Positions 8,825 to 17,274 of a stretch of DNA of 64,000 nucleotides are shown here, piece after piece. The notes beneath the pieces were generated by a model, which saw only the letters and a list, made by a program, of their open reading frames with translations, was not told the origin of the DNA and searched no databases. Origin of the DNA: Congregibacter variabilis (GTDB taxonomy: Bacteria > Pseudomonadota > Gammaproteobacteria > Pseudomonadales > Halieaceae). The stretch spans positions 3,348,001-3,412,000 of the forward strand of contig NZ_CP136864.1 of the NCBI RefSeq assembly GCF_045689235.1, in the 5' to 3' direction. The stretch's first letter is position 1, and each line of letters starts with the position of its first letter. The position numbers were made by a program, and so were the translations under genes.

Positions 8825-9379
8825 ATGGTCAACGAACAAAATCTGATCTGGGTAGATTTGGAAATGACCGGTCTTGACCCCGATACAGACCGTGTTATCG
8901 AGATCGCGACGATCGTAACGGACACAGAGCTCAATACCCTCGCCGAGGGACCGGTAATCGCGATTCATCAGTCAGATGCAACGCTTGCGGCTATGGATGA
9001 ATGGAATACCACACATCATGGCAACTCTGGTCTTTCCGATCGCGTGCGTGCCAGCACCATCGACGAGCATGAGGCGGCGGCACTGACCATGGCTTTTCTC
9101 AAGGATTGGGTGCCTGCCGGGGCATCCCCTATGTGTGGCAATAGCATTTGTCAGGATCGACGTTTTATGGCGCGGTACCTGCCGGACTTGGAGCGCTACT
9201 TCCACTACCGGAATCTGGATGTCAGTACTTTAAAGATCCTTGCGCAGCGTTGGAGACCCGACGTTGCGGCCAGCTTGGTAAAGCGCGGTGTGCATTTGGC
9301 GTTGGAAGATATCCGCGACTCCATAGAAGAGCTACGGCATTATCAGAAGCACTTTTTGAACTGTAGTACGCCTAAGTAG
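8825..9379 (+). CDS. orn: oligoribonuclease
   Basis: 184 residues from ATG 8825 (MVNEQNLIWVDLEMTGLD), preceded by GAGAAA; the in-frame upstream ATG overlaps the rsgA promoter region and is less likely. Orn degrades 2-5-nucleotide RNAs, including pGpG from c-di-GMP turnover. DEDDh exonuclease residues are seen as D11 and E13 in exo I, the CGNSICQDRRF block with its Asp in exo II, and HLALEDIRDSIEEL in exo III. Length equals E. coli Orn (181). Unlike E. coli, no tRNA-Gly genes follow; queG is convergent only 42 bases away. Confidence 0.97.
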   Translation: MVNEQNLIWVDLEMTGLDPDTDRVIEIATIVTDTELNTLAEGPVIAIHQSDATLAAMDEWNTTHHGNSGLSDRVRASTIDEHEAAALTMAFLKDWVPAGASPMCGNSICQDRRFMARYLPDLERYFHYRNLDVSTLKILAQRWRPDVAASLVKRGVHLALEDIRDSIEELRHYQKHFLNCSTPK

Positions 9380-9421
9380 CACTCCCAGGTAGGGACTCAA
9401 CATAGAGGCTTACTGAGATGT

Positions 9422-10492
9422 TCATTGGGCGCCGTGGCGCTCCAGCGCCCAGCGAACATGCTCCTGCACGAGTTCCGAGGGAAAATCCTTACGAAGTCGT
9501 AGCGCCTGAACAACATCTGCCGAATTGGGAGCGTTCCCCAACGCAATAGCAAGATTACGCAGCCAGCGCTCATAGCCAATGCGACGCAAAGCGGAGCCTT
9601 CGGTACGCGCAGCCCAGGTCTCTTCGTCCCAGGCAAACAATTCCAACAAACCGCGATCATCCAAACCGTGCCGGGGCTGAAAATCCGGCTCTGCGCTGGG
9701 CGTTGCGAACTTGTTCCAGGGGCAGACCAGCTGGCAGTCATCGCAGCCGAAGATTCGATTGCCCATGAGTGGTCTCAGTTCCGGGTCGATGCTTCCTTTG
9801 TGTTCTATGGTGAGATAGGAGATGCAGCGGCGGGCATCCAGTACAAAGGGCTCTACAAATGCTTTTGTGGGGCAGATGTCGATGCAGGCCTGACAGGTTC
9901 CACAGTGTTTGCTGGTCTGCGGTGGGTCGGGAGGGAGCGGAAGGTCGGTATAGATTTCGCCGAGAAAAAACCAGGAGCCCGCATCTTGATTGATCAGCAT
10001 AGTGTTTTTGGCGATCCAGCCGAGCCCTGCTTTCTCAGCCAGGGCGCGTTCCAGCACCGGCGCACTGTCTACAAAAGCGCGATACTGGCCACCGCCCAAG
10101 CTCTCCTCGATGCGTTTTGCCAGTTGTGCAAGGCGTTTGCGAATCAGTTTGTGGTAATCGCGCCCCAGGGTATACCGCGCTATGTAGGCCTTGTTGGGGT
10201 CTTCCAGTACGGTCAGGGGCTCGGCTCCGTCGTTTAGGTAGTCCATACGCAGTGAAAGGACTCGGCAGGTACCGGGCACCAGTTCTTGTGGCTGGGAGCG
10301 CTTTGTGCCGTGGCTTCCCATCCACTGCATCTCCCCTTGATAACCTGCGGCGAGCCAGCGCTCAAGGTGATCTGCATGTTCACCAAGATCGATATCGCTG
10401 ACCCCGAGCTGCGAAAAGCCCAGCTCTCGCGCCCAGCCGCGAATTTCTTCCAGGAGTGCGCTGCCGTCACTCGCCAGCCTGTTCTCGTCCAT
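9422..10492 (-). CDS. queG: epoxyqueuosine reductase
   Basis: 356 residues. QueG carries out the last step of queuosine synthesis on tRNA, reducing epoxyqueuosine with a cobalamin cofactor and two 4Fe-4S clusters. The catalytic Asp is in VDSAPVLERALAEKAGLGWIGK-like sequence near 142, here with IAKNT. Ferredoxin-type cysteines are CGTCQACIDICPTKA (197-211) and CDDCQLVCPWN (250-260). Divergent from nnr, with an 80-base spacer holding a perfect TATAAT. C-terminal HEAT-like helices complete the family length. Confidence 0.96.
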   Translation of the reverse strand: MDENRLASDGSALLEEIRGWARELGFSQLGVSDIDLGEHADHLERWLAAGYQGEMQWMGSHGTKRSQPQELVPGTCRVLSLRMDYLNDGAEPLTVLEDPNKAYIARYTLGRDYHKLIRKRLAQLAKRIEESLGGGQYRAFVDSAPVLERALAEKAGLGWIAKNTMLINQDAGSWFFLGEIYTDLPLPPDPPQTSKHCGTCQACIDICPTKAFVEPFVLDARRCISYLTIEHKGSIDPELRPLMGNRIFGCDDCQLVCPWNKFATPSAEPDFQPRHGLDDRGLLELFAWDEETWAARTEGSALRRIGYERWLRNLAIALGNAPNSADVVQALRLRKDFPSELVQEHVRWALERHGAQ

Positions 10493-10522
10493 CAGTTTGC
10501 AGCCCTTTTGCCGCGGTGACCG

Positions 10523-10528
10523 TATAAT
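10523..10528 (+). promoter_or_regulatory. -10 element before nnr
   Basis: A perfect TATAAT lies in the queG-nnr divergent spacer, 45-54 bases before the nnr starts. No good -35 is found at 16-18 bases, so its use is tentative. Confidence 0.35.
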
Positions 10529-10572
10529 CGCGGTATGTATTTCGTTTCCATATTGGTGATTGTGCCAGAGGC

Positions 10573-12111
10573 GTGTTCACAATGAGCAGTGTGTCGCCGG
10601 TTCAGTTGTATACCGCAGCGCAAAGTCGTGCGATTGATCGCGCAGCGATTGATGTGCATGAGCTCCCCGGACCGTTGTTAATGGCCCGCGCGGCTCGGGC
10701 GGCCTTTGAACTTTTGATGGCGCAGCAGTCTGAGCCTGACCGGAAGCCTGGCCCGAAGCCTGGCCCGAAGCCTGGCCCGAAGCCAGAGTTGCTTCAAGTG
10801 TTGTGTGGGCCGGGTAACAACGGCGGTGACGGTCTTTTGTTGGCTATGCTGGCGCAAGGCAGAGGGATCGCTACCAAGGTGTTTCTTATTGATGGAGCAC
10901 CCCGAAGCGAAGATGCCATTGCTGCAGCGGCTCGGGCTGAATCTATTGGCGTTGTGCTCGAGGATTTCAGGGCTGACGCATTGCTTGATCGCGGCGTTAT
11001 TGTGGATGCGATGTTAGGCACGGGAATCTCCGGCGAACTGCGTCCGAAGTACCGAGAGGTCATCGATCAGATTAACGCGATGCAGGCGCCGGTGCTGGCT
11101 TTGGACGTTCCTTCGGGAATTAACAGCGACACTGGGGCTGTTTGCGGCACTGCAGTGTGCGCGCGTTGGACCATGAGTTTTATAACTGCCAAACGCGGCC
11201 TTTATACCGGGGCAGGTCCTCAATACGCTGGCGCCTGCTTCTGGAATGATCTGGGTGTTCCCAGCGCCGCATACTCTGTCGCGGGCGAGGCTTATGAGGT
11301 AGTCCAACTCGACAGAGAGCTTCAGTCTTTGCCTGCTCGCGTTCCCGGGGCCCACAAAGGTCATTTTGGACGTTGCCTGGTGGTCGGTGGCGACTATGGC
11401 ATGGGCGGAGCCATTATTCTTGCGGCGGAAGCGGCCCTTCGCAGTGGGGTGGGTCTGGTTCAGGTTGCCACCCGTGATACTCATGTTGGGGCGCTATTGG
11501 CGCGCAGACCCGAGGCGATGGTTAGTGCTGTTGATCATCGCAATGCACTCATGCCTCTTCTTGAGTGGGCGGACGCTGTCATTGTGGGGCCGGGTTTGGG
11601 GCAGGATGTATGGGGTGAGCAAATGCTTCATGCCTGTCTGGGGGCGGATAAGCCTCTCTTGCTGGACGCTGATGCGCTCAATATTCTGGCCAAAAGCGGC
11701 ATGCCGCCTCTGCCTTTGGGCTCGGTGATTACTCCCCATCCCGGGGAGGCGGCGCGTCTCTTGGGTCAGGAAACCGCCGGGGTGCAGAGCGATCGCTTTG
11801 TTTCGGCGGAGCAACTTGCGGCAGCAACGGGTGCAACCGTGATCCTCAAAGGGAACGGCAGCCTGATTGTGGGCTCTAAGCGACGGGCCTTGTGCGTTGA
11901 CGGTAATCCGGGCATGGCCTCCGGTGGCATGGGTGATGTCTTGAGCGGTGTTGCGGGAGGGCTCCTGGCCCAAGGGATGCGCTCAGAGCAGGCTGCGGCT
12001 TTGGCGGTGGTGCTGCATGCTCAGGCGGGGGACAAGGCGGCGGCAGTCGTGGGCGAGCGCGCCTTACTTGCGGCTGATCTGATGCCCAATATTGCCAGGC
12101 TGATACAGTGA
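10573..12111 (+). CDS. nnr: bifunctional NAD(P)H-hydrate epimerase/dehydratase
   Basis: 512 residues from GTG 10573, or 509 from ATG 10582. It repairs damaged NAD(P)HX: the N-terminal YjeF_N epimerase (1-230, GPGNNGGDG near 80) interconverts S and R forms, and the C-terminal kinase-like dehydratase (235-510, HKGHFGRCLVVGGD, GNPGMASGGMGDVLSG) restores NAD(P)H using ADP. A KPGP-type repeat sits between the first helix and the first strand of the epimerase, encoded by a 12-bp tandem repeat; E. coli YjeF has no such repeat. The stop overlaps the tsaE start (GTGA). Confidence 0.95.
   Translation: MFTMSSVSPVQLYTAAQSRAIDRAAIDVHELPGPLLMARAARAAFELLMAQQSEPDRKPGPKPGPKPGPKPELLQVLCGPGNNGGDGLLLAMLAQGRGIATKVFLIDGAPRSEDAIAAAARAESIGVVLEDFRADALLDRGVIVDAMLGTGISGELRPKYREVIDQINAMQAPVLALDVPSGINSDTGAVCGTAVCARWTMSFITAKRGLYTGAGPQYAGACFWNDLGVPSAAYSVAGEAYEVVQLDRELQSLPARVPGAHKGHFGRCLVVGGDYGMGGAIILAAEAALRSGVGLVQVATRDTHVGALLARRPEAMVSAVDHRNALMPLLEWADAVIVGPGLGQDVWGEQMLHACLGADKPLLLDADALNILAKSGMPPLPLGSVITPHPGEAARLLGQETAGVQSDRFVSAEQLAAATGATVILKGNGSLIVGSKRRALCVDGNPGMASGGMGDVLSGVAGGLLAQGMRSEQAAALAVVLHAQAGDKAAAVVGERALLAADLMPNIARLIQ
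10743..10784 (+). repeat. 12-bp in-frame tandem repeat inside nnr
   Basis: The unit GAAGCCTGGCCC occurs three times exactly plus half a copy. It encodes a KPGP-type run near residues 57-71 of Nnr. Because the unit is four codons, slippage would change length without breaking the frame. Confidence 0.9.
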
Positions 12112-12584
12112 AACCAGAAGCGACACAGACGCTGCAAATTGACTTGGCGACCGAGACCGAGATGGTGGATTTCGGTCGTGCGCTAGCCCAGCAAATGTCT
12201 CTGGGCACTTCGCTGTATCTTCGCGGTGAACTCGGCGCAGGTAAAACAACGCTGACTCGCGGTATCGCGAGAGGTTTAGGGCACGATGGCGCGGTGAAGA
12301 GCCCCACCTACACCCTGGTGGAGCCTTACCTGGATCTGCAGAAACCGCTTTACCATTTTGATCTCTACCGTTTGGGTGATCCGGAAGAGTTGGAGTACAT
12401 GGGTATTCGAGATTACTTCGGATCCGATGCGCTGGTCGTCGTGGAATGGCCTGAGCGGGGAGGTGATTTTTTGCCGTCTCCTGATCTGGACATTAGACTG
12501 AGTGTCACAGCTTCGGGGCGCAGCCTGCACCTGGAGGCGCATAGCGATTTAGGGGCCTTGTGCATTGCGCGGCTACAGTCTTAA
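12108..12584 (+). CDS. tsaE: tRNA threonylcarbamoyladenosine biosynthesis ATPase TsaE
   Basis: 158 residues from GTG 12108, overlapping the nnr stop by 4 bases. TsaE is the ATPase that, with TsaB and TsaD, makes t6A37 on ANN-decoding tRNAs. Walker A GELGAGKTT is at 40-48; the conserved VKSPTYTLVEPY and HFDLYRLGDPEELEYMGI blocks follow, then VVVEWPERG. Length matches E. coli YjeE (153). Adjacent to the amidase with no gap, so translation is probably coupled. Confidence 0.96.
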   Translation: MKPEATQTLQIDLATETEMVDFGRALAQQMSLGTSLYLRGELGAGKTTLTRGIARGLGHDGAVKSPTYTLVEPYLDLQKPLYHFDLYRLGDPEELEYMGIRDYFGSDALVVVEWPERGGDFLPSPDLDIRLSVTASGRSLHLEAHSDLGALCIARLQS

Positions 12585-13970
12585 GTGGGGCCAAAAAGCC
12601 TCAGCAGTGATTTGAGTCAGGAGATAAACAACATCGATCGTGATCACACAGTGAAGTTTCGTCGCCAGGCTGGAGTAGTGCTGGGGTTGCTGTTGTGCAC
12701 CATGCCTTCGCTGTTGCAGGCGACGCCGGTGGAAGTAAAGGATCTGCGCTTGTGGAGGGCTCCTGATCACACCCGTTTGGTTCTGGACTTATCGGGACCT
12801 GCGCAGCATCGCTTACTTGAGTTAAAAAATCCCAGGCGCTTGGTAGTCGATGTCACAGATGCCCGACTCATTGCCAAAATTGACAATCTCGGACTTGAAA
12901 AAACACCGATCTCGAGTATCCGCAGTGGCGTTCGGGAAGGTGACGATTTGCGTCTGGTATTGGATTTGCGAGAGGCCGTGCGACCACGAAGTTTTGCCTT
13001 GAAAGCTTCGGAGCGCGCGGATGATCGACTGGTTATCGACCTTTATGACCTTGAAACGGAAGTTACCGCGCCCGAGGTAAAAAAGAGCGCACGAAGCACG
13101 GATCGCAGAGATGTCGTCATTGCTATTGATGCGGGGCACGGCGGTGAGGACCCCGGGGCGTCGGGTCCTGGTCGGCTTCGGGAAAAGCAGGTGGTGCTGG
13201 AGATCGCAAAAGAATTGCACGGGCTGTTCGAGGCGGACGCCGGCTTCGCGCCGACGCTCATTCGCAGTGGCGACTATTACATCAGTCTCAAGGGTCGCCG
13301 CGACCTTGCCCGCAAGCGACAGGCGGATATGTTTGTGTCCGTACACGCTGACGCTTTTCGCGACAAACGCGCCCGGGGGGCCTCTGTGTATGCGCTATCC
13401 ACGCGGGGCGCTACCAGCACCACGGCGAGTTATCTTGCCCAGCGGGAAAACGCCGCGGACCTGCTCGGAGGTGTAAGCCTGGGTGACAAAGAAGATTCCC
13501 TGGCGATGACTCTGGCAGATCTGTCCATGACGGCTACTCTGGACAGCAGTCTGAATGTGGGTGCCAGCGTGCTTAAGCAGATGAACGGATTCGCCCGCCT
13601 GCACAAAAAACAGGTTGAGCAAGCAGGCTTTGCGGTACTGAAGTCGCCGGATGTGCCGTCGATACTCGTAGAGACTGGATTTATATCAAACCCTGAAGAA
13701 GCCCGAAAGCTCGCCACAGCGAGCTATCGTAAGCGTATGGCAAATGCGATTCATTCGGGCATTGTGCAATGGTTTCGGGCACATCCGCCGCCCGGATCAC
13801 TGTTGGCCCACCTGCGAGACGAGGGCGATCAGGAATATAAGATTGTTGGCGGTGATACGCTATCGGGCATTGCCCAGCGCTTCAATGTCAGCGTTAATTT
13901 GCTGTCGAGCTACAACAACTTGCGAAACAGTAAGATTCTCGTCGGCCAAACACTCCGCATTCCTAACTAG
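12585..13970 (+). CDS. N-acetylmuramoyl-L-alanine amidase (AMIN, Amidase_3, LysM)
   Basis: 461 residues from GTG 12585; GTG 12651 (22 residues later) would place the signal peptide KFRRQAGVVLGLLLC...LLQA right at the start and may be the true one. Order: AMIN domain (about 50-150) for septal targeting, Amidase_3 zinc catalytic domain (about 177-400; IAIDAGHGGEDPGASG, FVSVHADAF, SILVETGFISNPEEA), and one C-terminal LysM (about 415-460). It cleaves stem peptides from peptidoglycan in the periplasm at cell separation. The AmiB/AmiC family and its place before mutL match E. coli amiB. Confidence 0.93.
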   Translation: MGPKSLSSDLSQEINNIDRDHTVKFRRQAGVVLGLLLCTMPSLLQATPVEVKDLRLWRAPDHTRLVLDLSGPAQHRLLELKNPRRLVVDVTDARLIAKIDNLGLEKTPISSIRSGVREGDDLRLVLDLREAVRPRSFALKASERADDRLVIDLYDLETEVTAPEVKKSARSTDRRDVVIAIDAGHGGEDPGASGPGRLREKQVVLEIAKELHGLFEADAGFAPTLIRSGDYYISLKGRRDLARKRQADMFVSVHADAFRDKRARGASVYALSTRGATSTTASYLAQRENAADLLGGVSLGDKEDSLAMTLADLSMTATLDSSLNVGASVLKQMNGFARLHKKQVEQAGFAVLKSPDVPSILVETGFISNPEEARKLATASYRKRMANAIHSGIVQWFRAHPPPGSLLAHLRDEGDQEYKIVGGDTLSGIAQRFNVSVNLLSSYNNLRNSKILVGQTLRIPN

Positions 13971-13992
13971 TTGAACAGAGTAGACACGCACT

Positions 13993-15867
13993 ATGCCCGT
14001 TATTAAGCGCCTCCCCGCGCGCCTTGCAAACCAAATAGCCGCCGGGGAAGTGGTTGAGCGGCCTGCGTCCGTGGTCAAGGAGTTACTCGAAAACAGTCTT
14101 GACGCTGGCGCCGAGCGGGTGGACATCGATATCGAGGCTGCAGGTACCAAGCTGATTCGTATCCGGGACGATGGCTTTGGTATTAGCGCAGAAGACTTGC
14201 CGCTGGCGCTGGATCGTCACGCGACCAGCAAGATTGAATCTTTGGATGATCTGGAGCAGGTAGGTAGTTTTGGCTTCCGTGGCGAAGCCCTGGCCAGTAT
14301 CGGATCGGTGTCGCATCTGATTGTAACCAGTCGTACCGGCGAGGCGGGCAGCGAAGCTCAATCCGCAAGCTGTTCTGGCAGGGACATGCAGGTCACGCTA
14401 AAACCTGCCGCGCATCCTCAGGGCACCACGGTAGAAGTGCGCGATTTGTTTTTTAATACCCCCGCGCGGCGCAAGTTTTTGCGCACCGAGCGCACCGAAT
14501 TCAACCATTTAGATGATGTGGTCAAGCGTCTGGCGCTGGCACGTTTTGATGTGAGTTTTGGCCTGCGGCACAACGGGCGCCAGTTACAGGACCTGCGACG
14601 CTGTGACGATGAGGCAGATCGGCTGCGTCGGGTGGCGCTGCTTTGCGGATCGGGGTTTGTAGAGAACGCGGTGGCGATAGACCGCGATGCCGGGGAGTTG
14701 CGCCTGCACGGCTGGGTGGCGCAGCCAAGTTTCTCTCGGAGTCAGGCCGATTTGCAGCATTTTTATGTCAATGGCCGCTATATTCGAGACAAGTTGGTGG
14801 CGCACGCGGTGCGGCAGGCTTTTAGTGATGTTCTCTATCAGGGCCGTCACCCGGCGTTTGTTTTGTATCTGGAGCTGGATCCTGCGGAAGTGGATGTGAA
14901 TGTGCACCCTACCAAGCATGAAGTGCGTTTTCGAGATGGCCGCAGTGTGCACGGTTTTATCTACAGTACTTTGCACAAGGCTCTTGCGGATATCCGGCCC
15001 AGCGACACATCGGTGCCTACGCAGGCGTCAACGTCTCCGGTATCGGCATCCGCTGGGCGCCTCGATTTGCTCACGGGTGAACTGGTGCGCCAACGCGAGA
15101 TGGGTCTCGCCGAGCCGGCAGCCGCAAATACAACGGTTTTTTCTGAGCATGCCAGTCGCGGTGATTTTCAATCCGCCCGGGGCGGCGCGACCGGCTTTAA
15201 CGCCGCGACTGCGGCCAGTTATCAACAGCTTTATGCATCTCCTGGCGGCCACAATGGCGTTGCCGAAGACGATACTGCTGAAGTGCCGCCCCTGGGTTAC
15301 GCACTGGCGCAGCTTCATGGTGTCTACATTCTTGCGCAAAATCGTGAGGGATTGGTTCTGGTAGACATGCATGCGGCGCATGAGCGCATCACCTACGAGA
15401 GGCTTAAGCAGGCAAGGGATGAGCAGGGGATTCGTAGTCAGCCGCTGTTGGTTCCCCAGAGCGTGTCCGTGAGTAATCGCGAAGCGATATTAGTGGAAGA
15501 GCATGCGACGCTTTTTCAGAATCTCGGCCTGCGCGTTGATGTCGCCGGCGAAGAGAGCTTGATCATTCGCGAAATTCCCGTGTCTCTTCAAGGCGCTAAC
15601 GTAGAAGAGCTCTTGCGTGACGTGTTGGCGGAGCTTTTGGAGTACGGAACCTCTGAGCGCATTGCCCGGCACGAGGATGAGCTTCTCTCTACCATGGCCT
15701 GTCATGGCTCGGTGCGCGCGAACCGACGGCTTACCGTGCCAGAGATGAACGCTTTGCTGCGGGACATGGAGGTCACCGAGCGCTCGGGGCAGTGCAACCA
15801 TGGCCGCCCTACCTGGACGGCGCTGAGTGTGCAGGAGTTGGACCGCCTGTTTCTGCGCGGACGCTAG
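13993..15867 (+). CDS. mutL: DNA mismatch repair protein MutL (endonuclease type)
   Basis: 624 residues. The GHKL ATPase is N-terminal (ELLENSLDAGA, IRDDGFGI, FGFRGEALASI). After a variable linker (about 335-430) comes the dimerisation/endonuclease domain. It contains DMHAAHERITYE, a match to DQHA(X)2E(X)4E with M for Q, plus ACHGSVRANRR and CNHGRPT, the other metal-site motifs. E. coli MutL lacks these and uses MutH; Pseudomonas-type MutL has them and nicks DNA itself. I therefore infer a MutH-independent system. It sits between the amidase and miaA, as in E. coli. Confidence 0.96.
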   Translation: MPVIKRLPARLANQIAAGEVVERPASVVKELLENSLDAGAERVDIDIEAAGTKLIRIRDDGFGISAEDLPLALDRHATSKIESLDDLEQVGSFGFRGEALASIGSVSHLIVTSRTGEAGSEAQSASCSGRDMQVTLKPAAHPQGTTVEVRDLFFNTPARRKFLRTERTEFNHLDDVVKRLALARFDVSFGLRHNGRQLQDLRRCDDEADRLRRVALLCGSGFVENAVAIDRDAGELRLHGWVAQPSFSRSQADLQHFYVNGRYIRDKLVAHAVRQAFSDVLYQGRHPAFVLYLELDPAEVDVNVHPTKHEVRFRDGRSVHGFIYSTLHKALADIRPSDTSVPTQASTSPVSASAGRLDLLTGELVRQREMGLAEPAAANTTVFSEHASRGDFQSARGGATGFNAATAASYQQLYASPGGHNGVAEDDTAEVPPLGYALAQLHGVYILAQNREGLVLVDMHAAHERITYERLKQARDEQGIRSQPLLVPQSVSVSNREAILVEEHATLFQNLGLRVDVAGEESLIIREIPVSLQGANVEELLRDVLAELLEYGTSERIARHEDELLSTMACHGSVRANRRLTVPEMNALLRDMEVTERSGQCNHGRPTWTALSVQELDRLFLRGR

Positions 15868-15868
15868 T

Positions 15869-16840
15869 TTGAACGCGCCACTGCTTTGCATCATGGGGCC
15901 GACGGCCTCAGGAAAGACCAACCTTGCTATTGCCCTGGCCCAAGCGCTGGACGGAGAGCTGATCAGCGTTGATTCGGCTTTGGTATACCGCGGTCTTGAT
16001 ATTGGGAGCGCGAAGCCGGGATATCCCCACCATCTGGTGGATATATGCGACCCCAGCGAGGCCTACTCAGCGGCACGTTTCGTCAAGGACGCCCAGGAAG
16101 CTATTGAGTCGGTGCGCAGCCGGGGTCGTCGTCCCATCTTGGTGGGCGGCACAATGCTGTACTACAACGCTCTCCTTAGGGGGCTGGCAGCCATGCCCGG
16201 AGCGAACGAGGCCGCACGCAAGGAGATAGCCTCCATGGCGGCACAGGAGGGTTGGCCCGCGGTACATCGGGAACTTGCGCGCGTGGATCCCGAATCAGCG
16301 GCTCGAATACACCCCAACCACTCTCAGCGCTTGTCCCGAGCGTTGGAGGTATACCGTCTAACAGGCAAAACCCTGACATATTTTCATGAGCAAGAGCAGC
16401 TATCGCCCCTGGATATCACTGATGCATTGGCTATTGCCATTGCGCCGGCGTCGCGGCAGGTACTGCACACCCGCATAGAGACTCGGTTTCTGGAAATGAT
16501 GAACGCGGGCTTTCTGGATGAGGTCCGATCTCTGAGGGAGCGGGGGGACCTGCATGCCGACCTGCCTGCAATCCGGGCTGTGGGCTACCGCCAGCTCTGG
16601 AGCTACCTCGCTGGGGAGTGTTCCCTTGATGAGGCACAGGAGCGTGCAATTATAGCCACACGTCAGCTGGCCAAAAGACAATTGACCTGGCTTCGGAAAT
16701 GGCCGGACCTTCACTGGATTCACACTGATGTGTCTGGCGCAGTTCTGGAGAGCGATTTGGCCAAACAGAAGCCTATTCTTGCTAAAAACACAGATCCGGC
16801 AGATCTGCTCTTGAACTACCTAACGTATGACCCCATGTAG
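15869..16840 (+). CDS. miaA: tRNA dimethylallyltransferase
   Basis: 323 residues if started at TTG 15869, one base after the mutL stop; GTG 15827 is an in-frame alternative overlapping mutL. MiaA adds a dimethylallyl group to A37 of tRNAs reading UNN codons. The P-loop GPTASGKTNLA is near the N-terminus, followed by DSALVYRGLDIGSAKP and the HHLVDICDPSEAYSAARF block. The C-terminal RQLAKRQLTWLRKWPDLHW binds tRNA. A TTG start beginning LNAPLLCIMGPTASGKT fits the E. coli alignment best. Confidence 0.94.
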   Translation: MNAPLLCIMGPTASGKTNLAIALAQALDGELISVDSALVYRGLDIGSAKPGYPHHLVDICDPSEAYSAARFVKDAQEAIESVRSRGRRPILVGGTMLYYNALLRGLAAMPGANEAARKEIASMAAQEGWPAVHRELARVDPESAARIHPNHSQRLSRALEVYRLTGKTLTYFHEQEQLSPLDITDALAIAIAPASRQVLHTRIETRFLEMMNAGFLDEVRSLRERGDLHADLPAIRAVGYRQLWSYLAGECSLDEAQERAIIATRQLAKRQLTWLRKWPDLHWIHTDVSGAVLESDLAKQKPILAKNTDPADLLLNYLTYDPM

Positions 16841-16901
16841 TAAGCTGTGACGACAGTGCTTTGCGCCGAAGCCCATGCTGGCGATAAAGGCTCATACACA
16901 C

Positions 16902-16931
16902 ACGGCTTCCGGCCGTATTTTGGTTTTTTTT
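16902..16931 (+). terminator. terminator-like hairpin between miaA and hfq
   Basis: ACGGC (16902-16906), loop TTCCG and GCCGT (16912-16916) are followed by ATTTTGG and a run of eight T. It lies about 60 bases after the miaA stop and 51 bases before hfq. The stem is only 5 bp, so it may be partial and act as an attenuator, setting hfq expression apart from miaA. Confidence 0.5.
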
Positions 16932-16981
16932 GGCTCGACTTGAGCCCCAAACGGCCCCTGTGGCCAAAGGAGAATAGCGTC

Positions 16982-17230
16982 ATGTCTAAAGGGCATACCC
17001 TACAAGACCCTTATCTGAACCTCTTGCGAAAAGAGCGTGTTCCGGTATCAATCTATCTGGTTAATGGCATCAAACTTCAAGGCCAGATTGAGTCTTTTGA
17101 TCAGTTTGTTGTTTTGCTGAAGAACACCGTCAGTCAGATGGTGTACAAGCATGCGATCTCGACTGTGGTTCCCGGGCGCGTGGTTCGCATGCCCATGCAG
17201 AACCCACCAGAGGAAGAAGGTGAGAGCTAA
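16982..17230 (+). CDS. hfq: RNA-binding protein Hfq
   Basis: 82 residues from ATG 16982 with AAAGGAG upstream; longer in-frame reading is not supported. Hfq is the hexameric Sm-like chaperone pairing small RNAs with mRNAs. The Sm1 motif (VSIYLVNGIKLQGQIESFD), FVVLLKN and the Sm2 motif YKHAISTVVP are intact. N-terminal SKGHTLQDPYLN matches E. coli. The C-terminal tail is short (PMQNPPEEEGES), like Pseudomonas Hfq, and acidic at the tip. Confidence 0.98.
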   Translation: MSKGHTLQDPYLNLLRKERVPVSIYLVNGIKLQGQIESFDQFVVLLKNTVSQMVYKHAISTVVPGRVVRMPMQNPPEEEGES

Positions 17231-17274
17231 GCTTTCGGCCCAACGTTACGCCCTGTCTCACCGGTGTCTAGCCG

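Noticed and set aside
9380..9421. Possible tRNA-Gly cluster after orn, as in E. coli
   Set aside because: The gap is only 42 bases, too short for a tRNA, and no T-arm-like sequence is seen.
10743..10784. Repeat cluster as a CRISPR array
   Set aside because: Units are 12 bp with no spacers and lie in frame inside nnr; it is a coding tandem repeat.
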